A stretch of 64,000 nucleotides of DNA from an uncultured Gemmataceae bacterium (GCA_937923405.1 CALDUY010000039.1:1-64000), one strand, 5' to 3'; numbered from the stretch's first letter, positions 16,512-25,504 are shown. The notes: generated from the letters alone by a model not told the origin. Translations and numbers: made by a program.

Positions 16512-18182
16512 ATGACACTGCCTTGCCCTAAGACCGACCCCGTCCAGGAAACCGGCCCCTCGATTCTAGAGTTTCTTCGGCAAATCATTGAGAAGTTCCG
16601 TCTGACGGCTCTCGCTCCCACGCTGCGGGCTTGCGATTCGCTGGCCCGTAGCGATGTGATACTTGATCTCGCTGTTCTGGGCCAGTTCAAGAGTGGTAAA
16701 TCCTCTTTGCTCAACGCCCTGTTGGGGTTCGATCTGTTCCCTGTCAGTGCCCTACCCGCAACGGCAGTCATCACCCGAGCCTCGGCAGGTCCGGAACTCC
16801 AAGTCCTCGTCCATTATCTGGATGACCGTGTCGAGTCGATCAGCCCTTCTAAGATCGATGAATACGTTACCGAGACTGGGAATCCACAAAATCACCGCCA
16901 AGTTGCCGTAGTTGATGTGGTCACACCGGCCATGAACCGTTGGCCTGGAGTTCGTATTGTGGATACTCCGGGGTTGGGCAGTATTCATCGCCACAACACC
17001 GAGACTACGCGATCCTGGATGCCGAATCTGGCCGTGGCGCTTGTTGCCGTCAGTGCCGAGCGGCCTCTTTCTGAAGAAGATTGTCAGCTGCTCACGGAGG
17101 CGCGATCTCTCGCTGGACGAGTGGTGCTTCTTCTTACCAAAGTGGATGTATTGACTGCACAGGAACGGTCGCAGATGATCGGCTTTCTCCAGCAATCCCT
17201 CCAGGAGAAATTAGGTGTAAATTATCCTATTTTGGAGTTCTCGACACGACAAAACACTGCCCACTATCTTAGTCGACTACAAGAGCAGGTGCTGCGTCCC
17301 GTCTCGGAGAACCGTGTCGCAGAGCGCGAGTTGGCTTTGAAACGCAAGCTCTTGAGCCTTGCCCGGTCCAGTCGCGATTATTTACAGTTGGCTCTGCAGT
17401 CTGCAGAACACGCTGAATCCGACCGCCAGCGCTTGTGTCAGGCCGTGTCTGTGGAGTTTCAGCAAACCAACTTGCTTCGGGATGAACTCGTCGCCGCGGA
17501 ACTCCGCATGCAACAGCTTGCTCGCTCCACTTTGGAACAACAACTCAAGCCCTGTCAGGAATTAGTAACGCCTACCTTGGTCCACCGCTTGCAGCAGGCC
17601 ATGCCGCAGTGGTCCGGTAGGCTGTCTCGTCAGACGCAACTCGCGGAGAACTGGTTACGCGAGCAATTGGTTCTGGAGCTGGATCCAATCTCGCGACAAG
17701 TAGGTCCGACAGCATCGGCACTAGTCGATCAGGCTGAGGATCGCTATCGACGCGTCGTCGAAGCGTTCCGCGATCGCTTGCGGCGAACGATTCATGACTC
17801 GACGGGATTGACGATTTCACCGGTAAACTGGGTACTCGATCGTCCACAACTACCAAGAGTTCCCGTGGTCGTTGGGCAGCTGTTCATGTTTAGCTGGGAA
17901 ATGCTTTCCTGGATACTTCCCATGTGGTTGATCGGCGGGGTCTTTCAACGCCACGTCAAGCGACGTATCAGCTGGGAGGTGGAAAAAAATCTGTCGCGGC
18001 TGGTCTCCGACTGGACCGAAGTGGTTCGGAAGGCCGTGGCTCTGTTGCGTACTCAGGCCGAAGATTGGGTTCAGACCGAGTTAACCATGCTGAATCGTTT
18101 AGTCGATCACCCCACCTCCGACCTTGCCGAGTTACGTCAAGTGGTGCGCCAGCTGCACGAGTGTGAAACGCAGTTGTCCTGA
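16512..18182 (+). CDS. Dynamin-family GTPase
   Basis: A 556-residue bacterial dynamin-like protein. The GTPase domain has the P-loop GQFKSGKSS near residue 57, switch-region Thr in LPATAVITR, DTPGLGSIHRHN (G3) and LLLTKVD (G4). Long predicted helices follow (about 260-430, rich in Gln, Leu and Arg, as in dynamin stalks). A strongly hydrophobic pair near 455-480 (LFMFSWEMLSWILPMWLIGG) should insert into membrane, followed by another helical stretch. The layout suggests a membrane-remodelling or membrane-repair protein. No second dynamin gene is adjacent, unlike the paired DynA/B type. The hflX ribosome-binding site starts about 65 bases after its stop. Confidence 0.85.
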   Translation: MTLPCPKTDPVQETGPSILEFLRQIIEKFRLTALAPTLRACDSLARSDVILDLAVLGQFKSGKSSLLNALLGFDLFPVSALPATAVITRASAGPELQVLVHYLDDRVESISPSKIDEYVTETGNPQNHRQVAVVDVVTPAMNRWPGVRIVDTPGLGSIHRHNTETTRSWMPNLAVALVAVSAERPLSEEDCQLLTEARSLAGRVVLLLTKVDVLTAQERSQMIGFLQQSLQEKLGVNYPILEFSTRQNTAHYLSRLQEQVLRPVSENRVAERELALKRKLLSLARSSRDYLQLALQSAEHAESDRQRLCQAVSVEFQQTNLLRDELVAAELRMQQLARSTLEQQLKPCQELVTPTLVHRLQQAMPQWSGRLSRQTQLAENWLREQLVLELDPISRQVGPTASALVDQAEDRYRRVVEAFRDRLRRTIHDSTGLTISPVNWVLDRPQLPRVPVVVGQLFMFSWEMLSWILPMWLIGGVFQRHVKRRISWEVEKNLSRLVSDWTEVVRKAVALLRTQAEDWVQTELTMLNRLVDHPTSDLAELRQVVRQLHECETQLS

Positions 18183-18265
18183 GTGATTGGGAACGTATTC
18201 CGTCTGGAGTGCGAACCGCTAAGGGGATAAAATGTGTCATCTCGATAAAGGAGGTGAATCTGGCA

Positions 18266-19585
18266 GTGTCCTTCGATACTCCGCGTGATGATCTAAACGT
18301 TCAGCTAGAACGAGCCTTTCTGGTCAGTGTGGAACTACCGGATCGCCCGTTTCTGGGTGCCGACCCTCTTGAGGAACTACGTGGATTAGCTGAATCGGCC
18401 AATGCCATTATCGTCGGCGGGCTGTGTCAGCGGCGACAAGCGATCCATCCCGCCAGTTACATCGGTAAAGGAAAGCTCGAAGAACTGACTGCTGCTGTGC
18501 AGGCAACCGAGGCCGACGTTGTTATCTTTGATAATGATCTTTCTCCCGCCCAGGTGCGCAATCTCGAAAAGGCGACCAACGTCAAGGTGATCGATCGCAG
18601 CGAGTTGATCCTCGACATCTTTGCCAGCCGAGCGCGCACCCTCGAAGCTCGCCTACAGGTCGAATTGGCTCAGTTGGAATACTCCCTCCCACGCTTGCGG
18701 CAGATGTGGAGCCACTTGGGACGAGCAGCAGGCGGAATCGGCACGCGCGGGCCAGGTGAAACGCAACTCGAAGAAGACCGCCGCCTCGCCGATGCGCGCA
18801 TTCGCGATCTGAAAAGTCGCCTTCAGGAAGTTCACGCTCGCAAGGAACGTGAAGTAGCCAGTCGTCGCGAGGAGTACACGGTCTCGCTAGTGGGCTACAC
18901 TAACGCGGGGAAGAGTACCCTCATGAACGTGTTGACCGGTTCCGATGTATACGTCGAGAACAAACTCTTCTCCACCTTGGATACGCGCACCCGGCAATGG
19001 CACATCAAGGACTGGGGACGAGTGCTGCTCAGCGACACGGTCGGCTTCATCCGAGACCTTCCCCATCATCTCGTGGCTAGCTTTAAGGCCACTTTGGAGG
19101 AAGCTCGCCAAGCGAAATTGCTGTTGCACGTTGTCGATGCCAGTAATCCCCATGCCGAGGAGCATATTCAATCGGTGAACAAGGTCTTGAAAGAGTTGGA
19201 GTGTGCCGATAAGCCAACGCTACTGGTGCTGAATAAAACGGATCAAGTAGCAGATCCGTCTCTGGTACAAGTGCTAGAGAAACGGCATCCACGTTCGGTC
19301 TCGATCAGTGCCGCCAAACATCTTGGGTTGGATAAACTCGCCGAGGCCGTGATTGAGATGCTGTCCGCCGACTTCGTCGAAGCATTAGTCGAAACCAGCG
19401 CAGCAAATGGAAAAGTGTTGGCGTACTTGTCGGCACACGCCGAGATCCTGCGTCAGGAATATCAGGACAATCGCGTTCGAATCCGCTGTGCCCTCCCGCG
19501 ACATTTGTTCCATCACATTACCGGACCCGATGTCGTGGTCCGATTCCTCGATGCCAGTGGCAAGCCTATCGAACAACCAGTCTGA
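18266..19585 (+). CDS. hflX: Ribosome-associated GTPase HflX
   Basis: HflX binds stalled ribosomes and splits them under stress. Visible parts are the N-terminal HflX domain (HPASYIGKGKLEEL, VIFDNDLSPAQVRNLE, DRSELILDIFASRART), the GxGE loop GIGTRGPGETQLEEDRR, and the G domain with GYTNAGKSTLMN, DTVGFIRDLPHHLVASFKAT and NKTD. GTG 18266 is preferred because AAAGGAGGTGA is centred about 13 bases upstream; starting at an ATG at 18209 would put that element inside the gene. The resulting 439 residues fit the family. It leads a compact run with the hypothetical, Nudix, DUF971 and Mrp genes. Confidence 0.95.
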   Translation: MSFDTPRDDLNVQLERAFLVSVELPDRPFLGADPLEELRGLAESANAIIVGGLCQRRQAIHPASYIGKGKLEELTAAVQATEADVVIFDNDLSPAQVRNLEKATNVKVIDRSELILDIFASRARTLEARLQVELAQLEYSLPRLRQMWSHLGRAAGGIGTRGPGETQLEEDRRLADARIRDLKSRLQEVHARKEREVASRREEYTVSLVGYTNAGKSTLMNVLTGSDVYVENKLFSTLDTRTRQWHIKDWGRVLLSDTVGFIRDLPHHLVASFKATLEEARQAKLLLHVVDASNPHAEEHIQSVNKVLKELECADKPTLLVLNKTDQVADPSLVQVLEKRHPRSVSISAAKHLGLDKLAEAVIEMLSADFVEALVETSAANGKVLAYLSAHAEILRQEYQDNRVRIRCALPRHLFHHITGPDVVVRFLDASGKPIEQPV

Positions 19586-19597
19586 CAGGGAATCGAC

Positions 19598-20014
19598 ATG
19601 GGGACATTTCGCCGGGTTGAGGCAGAAAAGGCAGGGCCGGACGCACTGGGCATACTGATTCCTCCGGCCAAACGGACCTTCGTAATCTTGCGGCCACGCA
19701 CGCTGCCGTGGGATGCGGTGCTTTGCCGCAGCCTGGACGATCTCCGCTTTGCCGACCTGGCCCATGATGAGGCCAGCGCCATCGCCCAGGCTCTCTTTCG
19801 TTCCTTGCGAAGCGGTGCGCGAGTCGAACTTCTCGACGAAGGGCACTTGGTCGTCCGCACAGGGGGGCACGTATTGTTGATTTGCGAACGCCTTCCGGGT
19901 AAGCCGTATGAGGCTCTGCGTCCGGCCCACGAGGCCATCGCCCCGTGGTCTGAGGTGCTTCAGCCTCAGACCGAGCAAGAAGTGTACTTTAACACTCGCT
20001 TTTTCGAGCGCTAA
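19598..20014 (+). CDS. Conserved-looking hypothetical protein
   Basis: A 138-residue soluble protein starting 12 bases after hflX and ending 7 bases before the Nudix gene, so it is almost certainly in the same transcript. No signal peptide, membrane segment or Cys pair is present. Sequence such as TFVILRPRTLPWDAVLCRSLDD and HLVVRTGGHVLLICERLPG suggests a mixed alpha/beta fold. I do not recognise the family. Codon usage resembles its neighbours, so I accept it as real. Confidence 0.65.
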   Translation: MGTFRRVEAEKAGPDALGILIPPAKRTFVILRPRTLPWDAVLCRSLDDLRFADLAHDEASAIAQALFRSLRSGARVELLDEGHLVVRTGGHVLLICERLPGKPYEALRPAHEAIAPWSEVLQPQTEQEVYFNTRFFER

Positions 20015-20021
20015 CCAAATC

Positions 20022-20507
20022 ATGCCCTACACGCCGATTCTCGCAACGCTGGGTTACATCCTGTCGCTGGACGGTAAGCGAGTTCTGCTAGTGCATCGGA
20101 TTCGCCGTAACGACGATGCTCACTTGGGCAAGTACAACGGCTTGGGCGGAAAGCTCGAAGCCAACGAAGACATAGTAAGTGGCATGCGGCGAGAGATTCG
20201 CGAGGAGAGCGGCCTGGAGTGCGAGTCGCTGCGGCTGCGTGGCACCATCAGCTGGCCCGGCTTCGGTCCCGGCGGCGAAGACTGGTTCGGCTTCCTCTTT
20301 GTCATCGATCGCTTTCAGGGTACCCCTTGGACGGAGAACAGCGACGGGCCATTAGAGTGGATTGAGATCGATCATGTACTCGATCTGCCCCTCTGGGAGG
20401 GAGATCGCTATTTCCTACCGCTGGTGTTTCATGAGCCGCGAATCTTTCACGGCATAATGCCCTATCGCAACGGACGTCCGGTCAGTTGGTCGTATAACCT
20501 CCTATAA
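20022..20507 (+). CDS. Nudix hydrolase (MutT/8-oxo-dGTP diphosphatase type)
   Basis: A 161-residue Nudix protein. The Nudix box is complete: G-x5-E-x7-REIREESG-L in the stretch beginning GGKLEANEDIV. The preceding GKYNGLGGK and the following segment FGPGGEDWFGFLFVIDRF are typical of 8-oxo-dGTP/2-hydroxy-dATP diphosphatases (MTH1/MutT-like). ATG 20022 fits the family N-terminus (TPILATLGYILSLDGKRVLL); upstream in-frame codons overlap the previous gene. It lies in the hflX run. Confidence 0.9.
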   Translation: MPYTPILATLGYILSLDGKRVLLVHRIRRNDDAHLGKYNGLGGKLEANEDIVSGMRREIREESGLECESLRLRGTISWPGFGPGGEDWFGFLFVIDRFQGTPWTENSDGPLEWIEIDHVLDLPLWEGDRYFLPLVFHEPRIFHGIMPYRNGRPVSWSYNLL

Positions 20508-20549
20508 TGAGCGCGGAAGTTCGCCCGTGACCTCCAACGAGACGCGATC

Positions 20550-20882
20550 ATGACCGCGGCAGACGGAACAGTGCCGACGAGTATGCGCCGTGAGGGCGAT
20601 TATCTCGTCATTGACTGGAGCGATGGAACGATCGCCCGGTTGAGTTGGAAGATGCTCCGCGATGCCTGCCCCTGTGCGGGCTGTCGAGAAGAACGCGACA
20701 AGCCAGCTGATCCGTTTCGGATTCTCAAACCGCAGGAATTGGTTCCGCTCGCGCCAGTGGCGATGCCCAAAGTGGGACGTTACGCCTACAAGATTGTGTG
20801 GAGCGACGGACACGACGCGGGAATCTTCACCCTGGAACATTTGCGTGAACTGTCGCGCCGGACGACCGGCGAACTAAGTTAA
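20550..20882 (+). CDS. DUF971-domain protein
   Basis: A 110-residue protein matching the DUF971 (gamma-butyrobetaine hydroxylase N-terminal-like) fold: DYLVIDWSDGTIARLSW, the Cys pair in CPCAGCREE, and VGRYAYKIVWSDGHDAGIF. Such domains are often encoded beside, or fused to, Mrp/ApbC iron-sulfur ATPases, and here the Mrp gene follows after 17 bases. The Cys-x-Cys-x2-Cys cluster (CPCAGC) could hold metal. A helper role in Fe-S handling is inference from the association. Confidence 0.85.
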   Translation: MTAADGTVPTSMRREGDYLVIDWSDGTIARLSWKMLRDACPCAGCREERDKPADPFRILKPQELVPLAPVAMPKVGRYAYKIVWSDGHDAGIFTLEHLRELSRRTTGELS

Positions 20883-20899
20883 CCGGAGAAGTTGCTACC

Positions 20900-21718
20900 A
20901 TGCCACCACCACAAGGCCCACCGCGAATCGAACTGCCCGGCGTGGGCCACGTCCTTGCTGTTGCTAGCGGAAAAGGAGGCGTCGGCAAATCGACCGTCGC
21001 CGCCAATCTGGCTCTGGCTCTAGCAGGTCAGGGAGCGAAAGTCGGTCTGATGGATGCCGACATCTACGGACCAAGCGTGCCGATCATGATGGGCGTTCCC
21101 TGTCCCATCGATCAGAACGTCACTCCGCTGCCGCTCGAGAAATTTGGCCTGAAACTAATGTCGATCGGTTTCGTGGTGCCGCCGGAAAAGGCCGTCATCT
21201 GGCGCGGACCAATGGTCGATCGAGCCTTGCGACAGTTTCTCGATGGCTTGCAGTGGGCACCGTTGGATTACCTAGTGCTCGATCTTCCGCCGGGCACCGG
21301 GGATGCCCAGCTAACGCTGTCCCAGCATACTCGGCTAACTGGAGCAATCATCGTGACCACACCCCAGGATGTGAGCCTGGTCGACGCGCGCAAAGGAGTG
21401 GAAATGTTCCACGAGGTGCGCGTGCCCGTGCTGGGTATCGTCGAAAACATGAGTTATTTCGTCGGCGATGATGGCAAGCGCTACGAGATCTTTCGCCACG
21501 GCGGAGGCAAGAAACTAGCTACCGCCGTGGGAGTGCCGTTTTTGGGAGATCTGCCGATCGATCCGCGTGTCGCCGAGTGCGGCGATCAGGGGGAACCAAT
21601 TGTACATCGCTATCCGGATTCCCCGGTTGCTCAAGCCTATTTCAAGCTCGCTTCCACTGTGGTGACAGAGTTAGCCAAGCGACCAAATGAGCAAGAATTG
21701 CCGGATGTCGTGATGTGA
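20900..21718 (+). CDS. Mrp/ApbC-family P-loop ATPase lacking the usual CxxC
   Basis: A 272-residue member of the Mrp/NBP35 ATPase family, which carries Fe-S clusters to apo-proteins. The deviant Walker A GKGGVGKST, the GLMDADIYGPSVPIMMG block, LDLPPGTGDAQLTL and GIVENMSYF are all present. Two family features are missing. The N-terminal MIP18/DUF59 domain is absent, and where most members have a Cys pair right after ENMSYF (CPxC, needed to hold the cluster) this protein has VGDDGKRYEIFRHGGG with no Cys. A single Cys remains later (AECGDQGE). It may use a different cluster site, possibly supplied by the DUF971 neighbour. GGAGAAG precedes the ATG. Confidence 0.88.
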   Translation: MPPPQGPPRIELPGVGHVLAVASGKGGVGKSTVAANLALALAGQGAKVGLMDADIYGPSVPIMMGVPCPIDQNVTPLPLEKFGLKLMSIGFVVPPEKAVIWRGPMVDRALRQFLDGLQWAPLDYLVLDLPPGTGDAQLTLSQHTRLTGAIIVTTPQDVSLVDARKGVEMFHEVRVPVLGIVENMSYFVGDDGKRYEIFRHGGGKKLATAVGVPFLGDLPIDPRVAECGDQGEPIVHRYPDSPVAQAYFKLASTVVTELAKRPNEQELPDVVM

Positions 21719-22143
21719 TCGACGGACGAAGCATTGCCTTACAAACGCCTCGAATGGATGGCTCTTAACAAGGAGACTCCACCGAGGCGTTCTGTTCCAC
21801 TAGTTCTTGCAGCTGCAGTTGATCTCGTTACAATCGCTACCCTGAATAAATCCCTCAAGTCTCCCGCTAGCACAGTCAGCACCACCGTCAGACCAGTTGG
21901 AGGCGAAAGAATCTCTGTCCACTCTATGGCCAACTCAGCCCGCACAAACTGAACAAAAGCCGCAGTATCTGCTATCACTTCCGTTGGACTGATCGTGGAA
22001 TTTTCTCCAATCGCAGGTAAGCTCGTTGCCGAGAGCATGGATCATCTGCGAAGGCACTTCGATCGAGCAATATCCACTTCGGAGGTGGGAAATATTGATT
22101 CCTCATCAGAGTGCTTCGCACGGAATGGGGAGAGGTATCAGCC
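21719..22143. other. Intergenic region with two hairpins
   Basis: About 425 bases without a convincing gene. A 9-base perfect inverted repeat (AACGCCTCG at 21744-21752 with CGAGGCGTT at 21783-21791) lies 26 bases after mrp and may end that transcript, though no T-run follows. Near 22065-22095 an imperfect repeat (CAATATCCAC with GTGGGAAATATTG) lies ahead of the next ribosome-binding site. A 99-codon open frame on the minus strand here has no recognisable relatives and no ribosome-binding site, so I do not call it. Confidence 0.4.
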
Positions 22144-23652
22144 ATGAGTTTGCGACGACCTTGTCGGTTGCAGGTACAACAACTCGAAGACCGCATTACT
22201 CCTGCCGTCAGCACGAAGTATCTCGGCGGACTATTAATCATTCGGTCGGACAATCTGTCCAATGAGCTTCGGATTAGTGAAGTCGGCACGTCAGGCGTGT
22301 TCTTGGTGCAGAACAAGCTCGTCGGCGCTCCGGCATTTAGCAATGTTGGAAAGTTTGCCATCAACAATCTGATCATTCAGATGGGCAATGGCAACGACAC
22401 GGTCGATCTGCGAATCAATAAGGCGATTCCAGGTAACGTGTTTGTTAATCTGGGGAATGGCTCCGACTACTTCACCACGAAGTTCGGAGCGGTTTCGGTT
22501 CCTCCAACCGCTCGGATCGGTGGGAACCTGTTGGTGAATTTCGGGCTGGGTAACAAACTCGGCGTCACCGCCAAGCTCAGCGGTAAAGCCTACGACCAAG
22601 CTGCTGAATTCTACAACCTGAACATCGGCGGCAACCTGACGGTGATCGGCACTCCTGGTAGCGGCGCGGAACTGGTCGACATCAGCAACAGCCGAGTTGG
22701 CGGGATCGTTCACTCCATCAACATCTACCAGACCTCACTGGGTAGCTTAACGGATATCGGACTGGAACCAGTCAATGTCGGCGGCGTGGTGGTCAACAAT
22801 GCCCAGAAGAACACCGATTCACGAACCGATACCTTCGTCGGTCAAGGCAACGATCTGTTCTTCCTCAACAACGTCACTTGTCGCGGCAATGTGACCTACA
22901 TCGGCGGCCCAGGTCAGGACACCGTGGAATTGCCTGGTGATCCCGCCACCCAAACCGCCGCGATAATCCATGGCAACGTTTGGGTCAATCTGGGAGATGG
23001 GCCTGGGACATTGTCGCTAGGCACGGGAAATCCCTTCGGAGCTGCCAACGTTGGTGGTAGCGTTTACTACCAAGGCGGTTCTGGAGTCAATCGCTTCTTC
23101 ATGGATACTGAAGCTGTCGTTGCTGGTGATGTTTTCCTAAGTCTCGGCGAAGGCAACAACCAGATCTTCGGCAACTCCGATGCCACGTTCCCAGTACCCG
23201 GCGGTGCGGCGTTGTTCACTCCGTTCGGCTCGGCCACGATTTTCGGCAACCTGACCATCCTGGCTGGCAATGGCAACAACTACCTGTCGACGTTCGATGG
23301 ACTATTCGGCACGACATTGAGTGTTGCGGGCAACATCCTCATCCAGTTTGGTAATGGCAACAACGTCGGTGGCTCGGCCTTGGCTCCAGGAGTAATCGAC
23401 TTCTTCAACACAGCGGTCACCGCGGGTGGCACGGTCACCTATCGAGCGGGAACGGGTACGAACAATCTGACCTTCACCGGTCAGTATAACAAGCTCTCGC
23501 TCCGCTTCAGCGGCGGGTCGACAGCTCTGGTGTTCAACCAGTCGCCCTCGTTCAATGGGGATCTGTTCATCGACTTTGGCACTGGTTTCGGTCCGAAGAG
23601 CATCAGCGGGACTGCCTCGTTCGCCGGACAGACTACAATCCTCAACTACTAG
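22144..23652 (+). CDS. Secreted Gly/Asn-rich repeat protein with LExRxTPA N-terminal motif (paralogue 1)
   Basis: A 502-residue protein. ATG 22144 follows GGGGAGAGG. The N-terminus has basic residues and the motif LQVQQLEDRITPAVS, a variant of the planctomycete LEPR-XLL-type signal thought to mark exported or surface proteins. The rest is built of short beta-strand repeats with GNGN turns (MGNGNDTVDL, GEGNNQIFG, AGNGNNYLS, FGNGNNVGG), suggesting a beta-solenoid. Some turns resemble the Ca2+-binding GGxGxD nonapeptide but are degenerate. It ends FGTGFGPKSISGTASF...TILNY, as does its neighbour at 24022, so the two are tandem duplicates. The function is unknown; an extracellular structural or adhesin role is inference. 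A long hairpin terminator follows. Confidence 0.75.
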   Translation: MSLRRPCRLQVQQLEDRITPAVSTKYLGGLLIIRSDNLSNELRISEVGTSGVFLVQNKLVGAPAFSNVGKFAINNLIIQMGNGNDTVDLRINKAIPGNVFVNLGNGSDYFTTKFGAVSVPPTARIGGNLLVNFGLGNKLGVTAKLSGKAYDQAAEFYNLNIGGNLTVIGTPGSGAELVDISNSRVGGIVHSINIYQTSLGSLTDIGLEPVNVGGVVVNNAQKNTDSRTDTFVGQGNDLFFLNNVTCRGNVTYIGGPGQDTVELPGDPATQTAAIIHGNVWVNLGDGPGTLSLGTGNPFGAANVGGSVYYQGGSGVNRFFMDTEAVVAGDVFLSLGEGNNQIFGNSDATFPVPGGAALFTPFGSATIFGNLTILAGNGNNYLSTFDGLFGTTLSVAGNILIQFGNGNNVGGSALAPGVIDFFNTAVTAGGTVTYRAGTGTNNLTFTGQYNKLSLRFSGGSTALVFNQSPSFNGDLFIDFGTGFGPKSISGTASFAGQTTILNY

Positions 23653-23691
23653 GATCGGTCTACGCTTGCATTCTAAATTGGATGCCCGACC

Positions 23692-23760
23692 AAGCCCGTA
23701 TGAATCAGGTAGCGAGGATTCGAGCAAATACTACCTGACTCATCCGGGCTTCATCATTTT
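23692..23760 (+). terminator. Long-stem terminator after paralogue 1
   Basis: A 21-base stem with two mismatches (23692-23712 with 23731-23751), an 18-base loop and then CATCATTTT. It lies 40 bases after the stop codon. The stem carries AAGCCCG...CGGGCTT at its base, so it could also act on the opposite strand. Confidence 0.75.
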
Positions 23761-23818
23761 CAGGCATAAGATCTATTACAACCTTTTTATTCCGTGTATT
23801 CCTTATATTCTGCATAGG

Positions 23819-23835
23819 TTATCAAATCTTGATAA
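23819..23835. promoter_or_regulatory. AT-rich leader with perfect TTATCAA-3-TTGATAA dyad
   Basis: Within a locally AT-rich stretch (about 23755-23870), TTATCAA (23819-23825) and TTGATAA (23829-23835) form a perfect inverted repeat with a 3-base spacer, about 190 bases upstream of the second repeat-protein gene. The symmetry and base composition suggest a protein-binding operator or promoter region. Nothing else is seen in the 23761-24021 interval. Confidence 0.3.
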
Positions 23836-24021
23836 ACTGATTAACCTGCACGGACTCGCTAGATAATCCAGTCAAATCCGCAAGTCTACTTGTTGAATCT
23901 TCATCTCTCCTGATTATCCTCAAAAGTCGTAATCTTTCGCACGAGGCGGAACCTGGCAACCACGAGCGCTTATCGTCGGGATGAGCGCTGCTAGCCTCGT
24001 TGCGCGCTAGGGAGTCCATCC

Positions 24022-25482
24022 ATGAGCCTGAGACGATCGCGACGCCTACAGGTCGAAGGGTTGGAGTGTCGAATTACTCCAGCAGTGTCCGTCCGCTTCT
24101 TTGCCGGTAATTTGGTGATTCGCAGTGACAATCTCTCCAACGATCTGTCCGTGTTGGAGAATGTCGCTGGGAAGTTCACAGTGGTGAACAATACCAAAAC
24201 CGTGGGAACATTTAGCAATGTCAACAATCTGTTCATCTTGATGGGGAACGGTAATGACAACGTCACCCTAAAGATTCAGACCGTACTGCCCGGCAATCTG
24301 CATGTCAACTTGGGGAATGGTTATGACAAGTTCTCGACCATTCCTAGTACGCCGGGTGCTCGCATCGGTGGCAACACCCTTATCAACAGTGGTTTGACTT
24401 CCGTTCGTCCGACCACTGTAGACCCGCTCGATCAGTACGACGAGATCGTGCGGCTTTACAATCTCCGTTTCGGCGGCAATGTAACGCTGATTGGTTCCCC
24501 AGGTTCGGGAACAGGCATCGCGGATAACGAGAATAGCAAGTTCATGGGTACCACGACCGTGATCAACTTCTCGACCGTGACCCTGGGCGATGTCGACAAT
24601 GCGGCGCTTGGCACGACGATGAACAATCTCATCGTGAACAATATCCGCAAGAACACCGACAACCGCATGCAACCAGCTGGCCCTGGTAATGCGTTGTACC
24701 TATTCGGTGGTAGCGCGGTGAACGGCAACCTCACCTACTACGGTGGTAGTGGTAGTGATTCCGTCTTCCTGCCCAGTGGCCCCAGCAATGGTGCAGGGGT
24801 TAGCATTGGCGGCAACGTCGTGGCCAGTCTCGGCGACGGAATCAACACCTTGCAGCTGGGCAACGTTGATTTTGGGGCTACTGTCAGTGGCAATGTTTAC
24901 TTCACCGGTGGAGTCGATGCTGACCGTTTGATCTTCGATAGCGGCTCCGTGGTGGCCGGTAATTTGTATGTGAGCCTTGGTGAAGGAAACAACCAGCTGT
25001 TCGGTGATTCGATCGGACTAGGCCAAAGTTTCGCCAAGTTCAATCCCTTTGGTGATGCCACAGTCTTTGGTGACATGACCATCATCCTGGGCAATGGGGA
25101 TAACTTCATTGGCACCTATGGTCTAGATCCCAGCAGTCTGACAGTTGCTGGTAATGTCACCTTCATCGTGGGCAACGGCAACAATGTGGGGGGTGATGCC
25201 ACGGGAGTGCCGGGAGCGATTGAGTTCTTCAACACCGCGGTTTCGGTGGGTGGCACCGCAACCTACCAGGCAGGTACGGGAAGCAACAGCTTCAACATCA
25301 CCAATGAAACGATTCAGGCGTTGCGATTGCTGTTCAGCGGCGGTCCCACCTCGCTGGACTTCAATCAGGTTTCGGGATTGTTCCTCGGCAATCTGTTCAT
25401 CAACTTTGGTACTGGATTCGGTCCGAAGTCGATCGGCGGAACAGCTGGCTTCGGTGGCAATGTGACGATCCTGAACTACTGA
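24022..25482 (+). CDS. Secreted Gly/Asn-rich repeat protein with LExRxTPA N-terminal motif (paralogue 2)
   Basis: A 486-residue paralogue of the protein at 22144. Both start MSLRR, carry LQVxxLExRITPAVS, share NLVIRSDNLSNDLSVLEN-like strands, a RKNTD(N/S)R block and a common C-terminus (FGTGFGPKSIGGTAGFGG...TILNY). GNG-type turns recur (MGNGNDNVTL, GNGYDKFST, LGNGDNFIG, VGNGNNVGGD), consistent with stacked beta-strands outside the cell. The Glu-Cys-Arg in LECRITPA differs from the Asp in the first copy. Its own AT-rich leader and terminator suggest independent control. Function unknown. Confidence 0.75.
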   Translation: MSLRRSRRLQVEGLECRITPAVSVRFFAGNLVIRSDNLSNDLSVLENVAGKFTVVNNTKTVGTFSNVNNLFILMGNGNDNVTLKIQTVLPGNLHVNLGNGYDKFSTIPSTPGARIGGNTLINSGLTSVRPTTVDPLDQYDEIVRLYNLRFGGNVTLIGSPGSGTGIADNENSKFMGTTTVINFSTVTLGDVDNAALGTTMNNLIVNNIRKNTDNRMQPAGPGNALYLFGGSAVNGNLTYYGGSGSDSVFLPSGPSNGAGVSIGGNVVASLGDGINTLQLGNVDFGATVSGNVYFTGGVDADRLIFDSGSVVAGNLYVSLGEGNNQLFGDSIGLGQSFAKFNPFGDATVFGDMTIILGNGDNFIGTYGLDPSSLTVAGNVTFIVGNGNNVGGDATGVPGAIEFFNTAVSVGGTATYQAGTGSNSFNITNETIQALRLLFSGGPTSLDFNQVSGLFLGNLFINFGTGFGPKSIGGTAGFGGNVTILNY

Positions 25483-25504
25483 TTTGGCGCAGTTCTTCCC
25501 TCGA

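Noticed and set aside
21739..22038. Minus-strand open frame of 99 codons between mrp and the first repeat protein
   Set aside because: Part of it reads plausibly, but there is no ribosome-binding site and no recognisable relative, and a hairpin lies within it. Left as intergenic.
24241..25200. GNGxD-type turns considered as RTX calcium-binding nonapeptide repeats
   Set aside because: The turns are not spaced every nine residues and lack the full GGxGxDxUx pattern, and no type I secretion genes are nearby.
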